The notes below the pieces were generated by a model. The model searched no databases. It was not told the origin of the DNA and was given only the letters and a program-made list of their open reading frames with translations. A DNA stretch of 64,000 bases from Brachionus plicatilis (Eukaryota > Rotifera > Eurotatoria > Ploima > Brachionidae), in assembly GCA_010279815.1 (NCBI GenBank), contig QEOQ01000180.1:1647214-1711213 (forward strand), read 5' to 3'. The translations under genes and the position numbers were made by a program. Shown piece by piece: positions 62,645 through 64,000 of this stretch. The number at the start of each line of letters is the position of its first letter. Position 1 is the stretch's first letter.

Positions 62645-64000
62645 ATTTAGACAACGTTTTTCTTAGAATCTCATGTCTCAATTTTTTCTTGATTATAAAA
62701 ATAGTGAAAAAATGCATTAATTCTGAAAATTTACGAAAATTTAAAGCATATAATAATTATTTTTTGACAAGACTAAACTTGTTTGATTTTTTCTGATTTT
62801 TCAAGCCGGTTTATTTTGGAATTCTTAAATACTTTTTTCATTGTGTATAATTATTTGTTTCATATAAAATGTAAATAGATTTATTTTAAGATATTATTTA
62901 GGATTGACTTTGCCTTTATGACTTTTAATCAGTTATGGTTGTAATAAATGTAAGCAATGGTATTTTTATTTTGATATTTTTTTTTACTTCTTTATATAAT
63001 TTTTGAGACATGAAGTTAGATTCACTTGATTTGAAAAAATAAAAATTAAGGTCCAGAATTTGACTTATGAAAAGCTCTGATTGAGTTAGATTATCTTTTC
63101 TCAGTGTTTCTAAGTTATTTACCGAGGAGATTAAAATTTTTCGATCAAATTATTTAAAAAGCCGATTCAACCAGTCATAATTCCTAATACTAATCTTTAT
63201 ATTCATTATAACTAGCGAATGAGGTTATAACTGAGATAACTTAGGTTGACAAAATATTGTGACCATATTATCCATATTCTGATTAAATTTACCAATCGAG
63301 GAAGAGTTTTGAAGCATTGTAAAGCATTAATTAAGTGCTGCACGCATCTAATAGATAATTTTTTCATTTCGTTACATTAACATTATCAAGATCATCGATT
63401 ATTAGTTTTGAAAAATTAGTTGAGGAAATATATTTTTTTGATTTCAGAATTTTCGATGAGAATAATCTTTCAAATCGACAATGTTGCAACTTAATTTCAG
63501 ATATCGGATAATATCACAGGTTAAAATGACCCTTAAAAGTGTGTTTAAATTTATCCTGCTAAAATATGTAACAAAGATTTTCGGATATTAATTGGGTTTT
63601 GATTTCTCATATGAAGAGGTTATTTTTTAAAGGTTAATAGATATATTTGAAGTTTCGCTTTCAATTTAAAATAAAATCTGCTTTTGGATTTAAGTATTAA
63701 GATCATAACTTACAATTGATTATAACTGTGGCTTTTATGACGGAAAAAAGGAGTAATAAGAAGACCGGAATCGTCAAAATACGAAACTGGATTTTTTTGG
63801 ATACTATTCCACATCCTTATTTGAATATTAGAAAAAATGGTCATCGATAAATGTGATAAAAATATTTCTTGAAAAAATCTTTTTATCTCTTTTTTACAGG
63901 TGCTTATAACCAGAAGGTGAAATAATGATTTCGCTGCATCTGCATCTGATCTCTCCTCATTGAATGTTTTAAATCTATGCGTATGTTCACTTGATATCTT
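62645..64000. other. Non-coding right edge
   Basis: AT-rich DNA upstream of the ISWI-like start. No gene recognised. TTTTTTACAG|GTGC at 63891-63904 resembles a splice acceptor, so a plus-strand exon may begin near the window end, but the following 100 bases have no identifiable product. Confidence 0.3.

Overview
The window looks like AT-rich nuclear DNA from a small invertebrate, most plausibly a spiralian such as a monogonont rotifer (Brachionus-like). This is inferred from the gene content (FIGNL1, TFAM, Mago nashi, YTHDF, ISWI, a Shisa-like protein, a biogenic-amine GPCR), very AT-rich non-coding DNA, many introns of roughly 50-200 bp with GTAAG/GTAAA donors, and scattered relics of MULE, hAT, LINE and SINE elements. 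I cannot fix the species from sequence alone. Gene models were joined by hand, by requiring GT/AG borders and unbroken reading phase. Several come out at the usual length of their family: FIGNL1-like 695 aa, YTHDF-like 573 aa, TFAM-like 249 aa, Mago 146 aa.

Layout. 0.1-2.5 kb: two unrecognised minus-strand genes, one helical and one coiled-coil. 2.8-4.3 kb: a plus-strand fusion of a 3-hydroxyacyl-CoA-dehydrogenase/lambda-crystallin NAD domain with an IAP-type RING. 4.4-6.2 kb: a dead MULE transposase with SWIM finger and AT-hooks, plus a LINE relic. 6.3-9.5 kb: a four-exon histamine-H1-like receptor (minus). 10.3-15.3 kb: FIGNL1-like AAA ATPase in 16 exons (minus). 16.4-17.5 kb: a terminal-inverted-repeat element with a FLYWCH relic and a nested SINE. 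17.5-23.1 kb: essentially non-coding, with one more SINE. 23.2-25.0 kb: intronless ankyrin-repeat gene. 25.9-26.9 kb: TFAM-like gene. 27.3-28.2 kb: LINE reverse-transcriptase tail. 28.2-37.6 kb: a 9.5-kb gene desert with a long hairpin at 36.3-36.6 kb.

37.7-40.1 kb: two neighbouring small type I membrane-protein genes, the second Shisa-like with two cysteine modules. 40.8-41.7 kb: DAZAP1-like RNA-binding protein (minus). 43.0-44.0 kb and 49.5-52.7 kb: two related genes. The second can be spliced to an exon encoding a full YTH domain, giving a normal-sized YTHDF m6A reader. The first carries only the N-terminal disordered part. They share a 414-bp block with seven differences, all synonymous. 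46.6-47.1 kb: Mago nashi. 55.45-56.65 kb: a 1.19-kb hAT-type foldback element with an 8-bp target duplication, followed at 56.9-57.4 kb by another long inverted repeat. 57.8-58.7 kb: a four-exon single-pass membrane protein. 60.8-62.6 kb: an intronless ISWI ATPase lacking HAND-SANT-SLIDE.

Functional links are few. YTHDF, DAZAP1-like and Mago all act on mRNA fate, and FIGNL1, ISWI and TFAM on DNA. There is no sign of operon-like organisation. The observations most worth following are the YTH-less YTHDF paralogue with its homogenised block, the in-frame TAG followed by 32 open codons after the YTH domain, the pseudoenzyme-RING fusion, the H1-like receptor, and the hAT foldback element.
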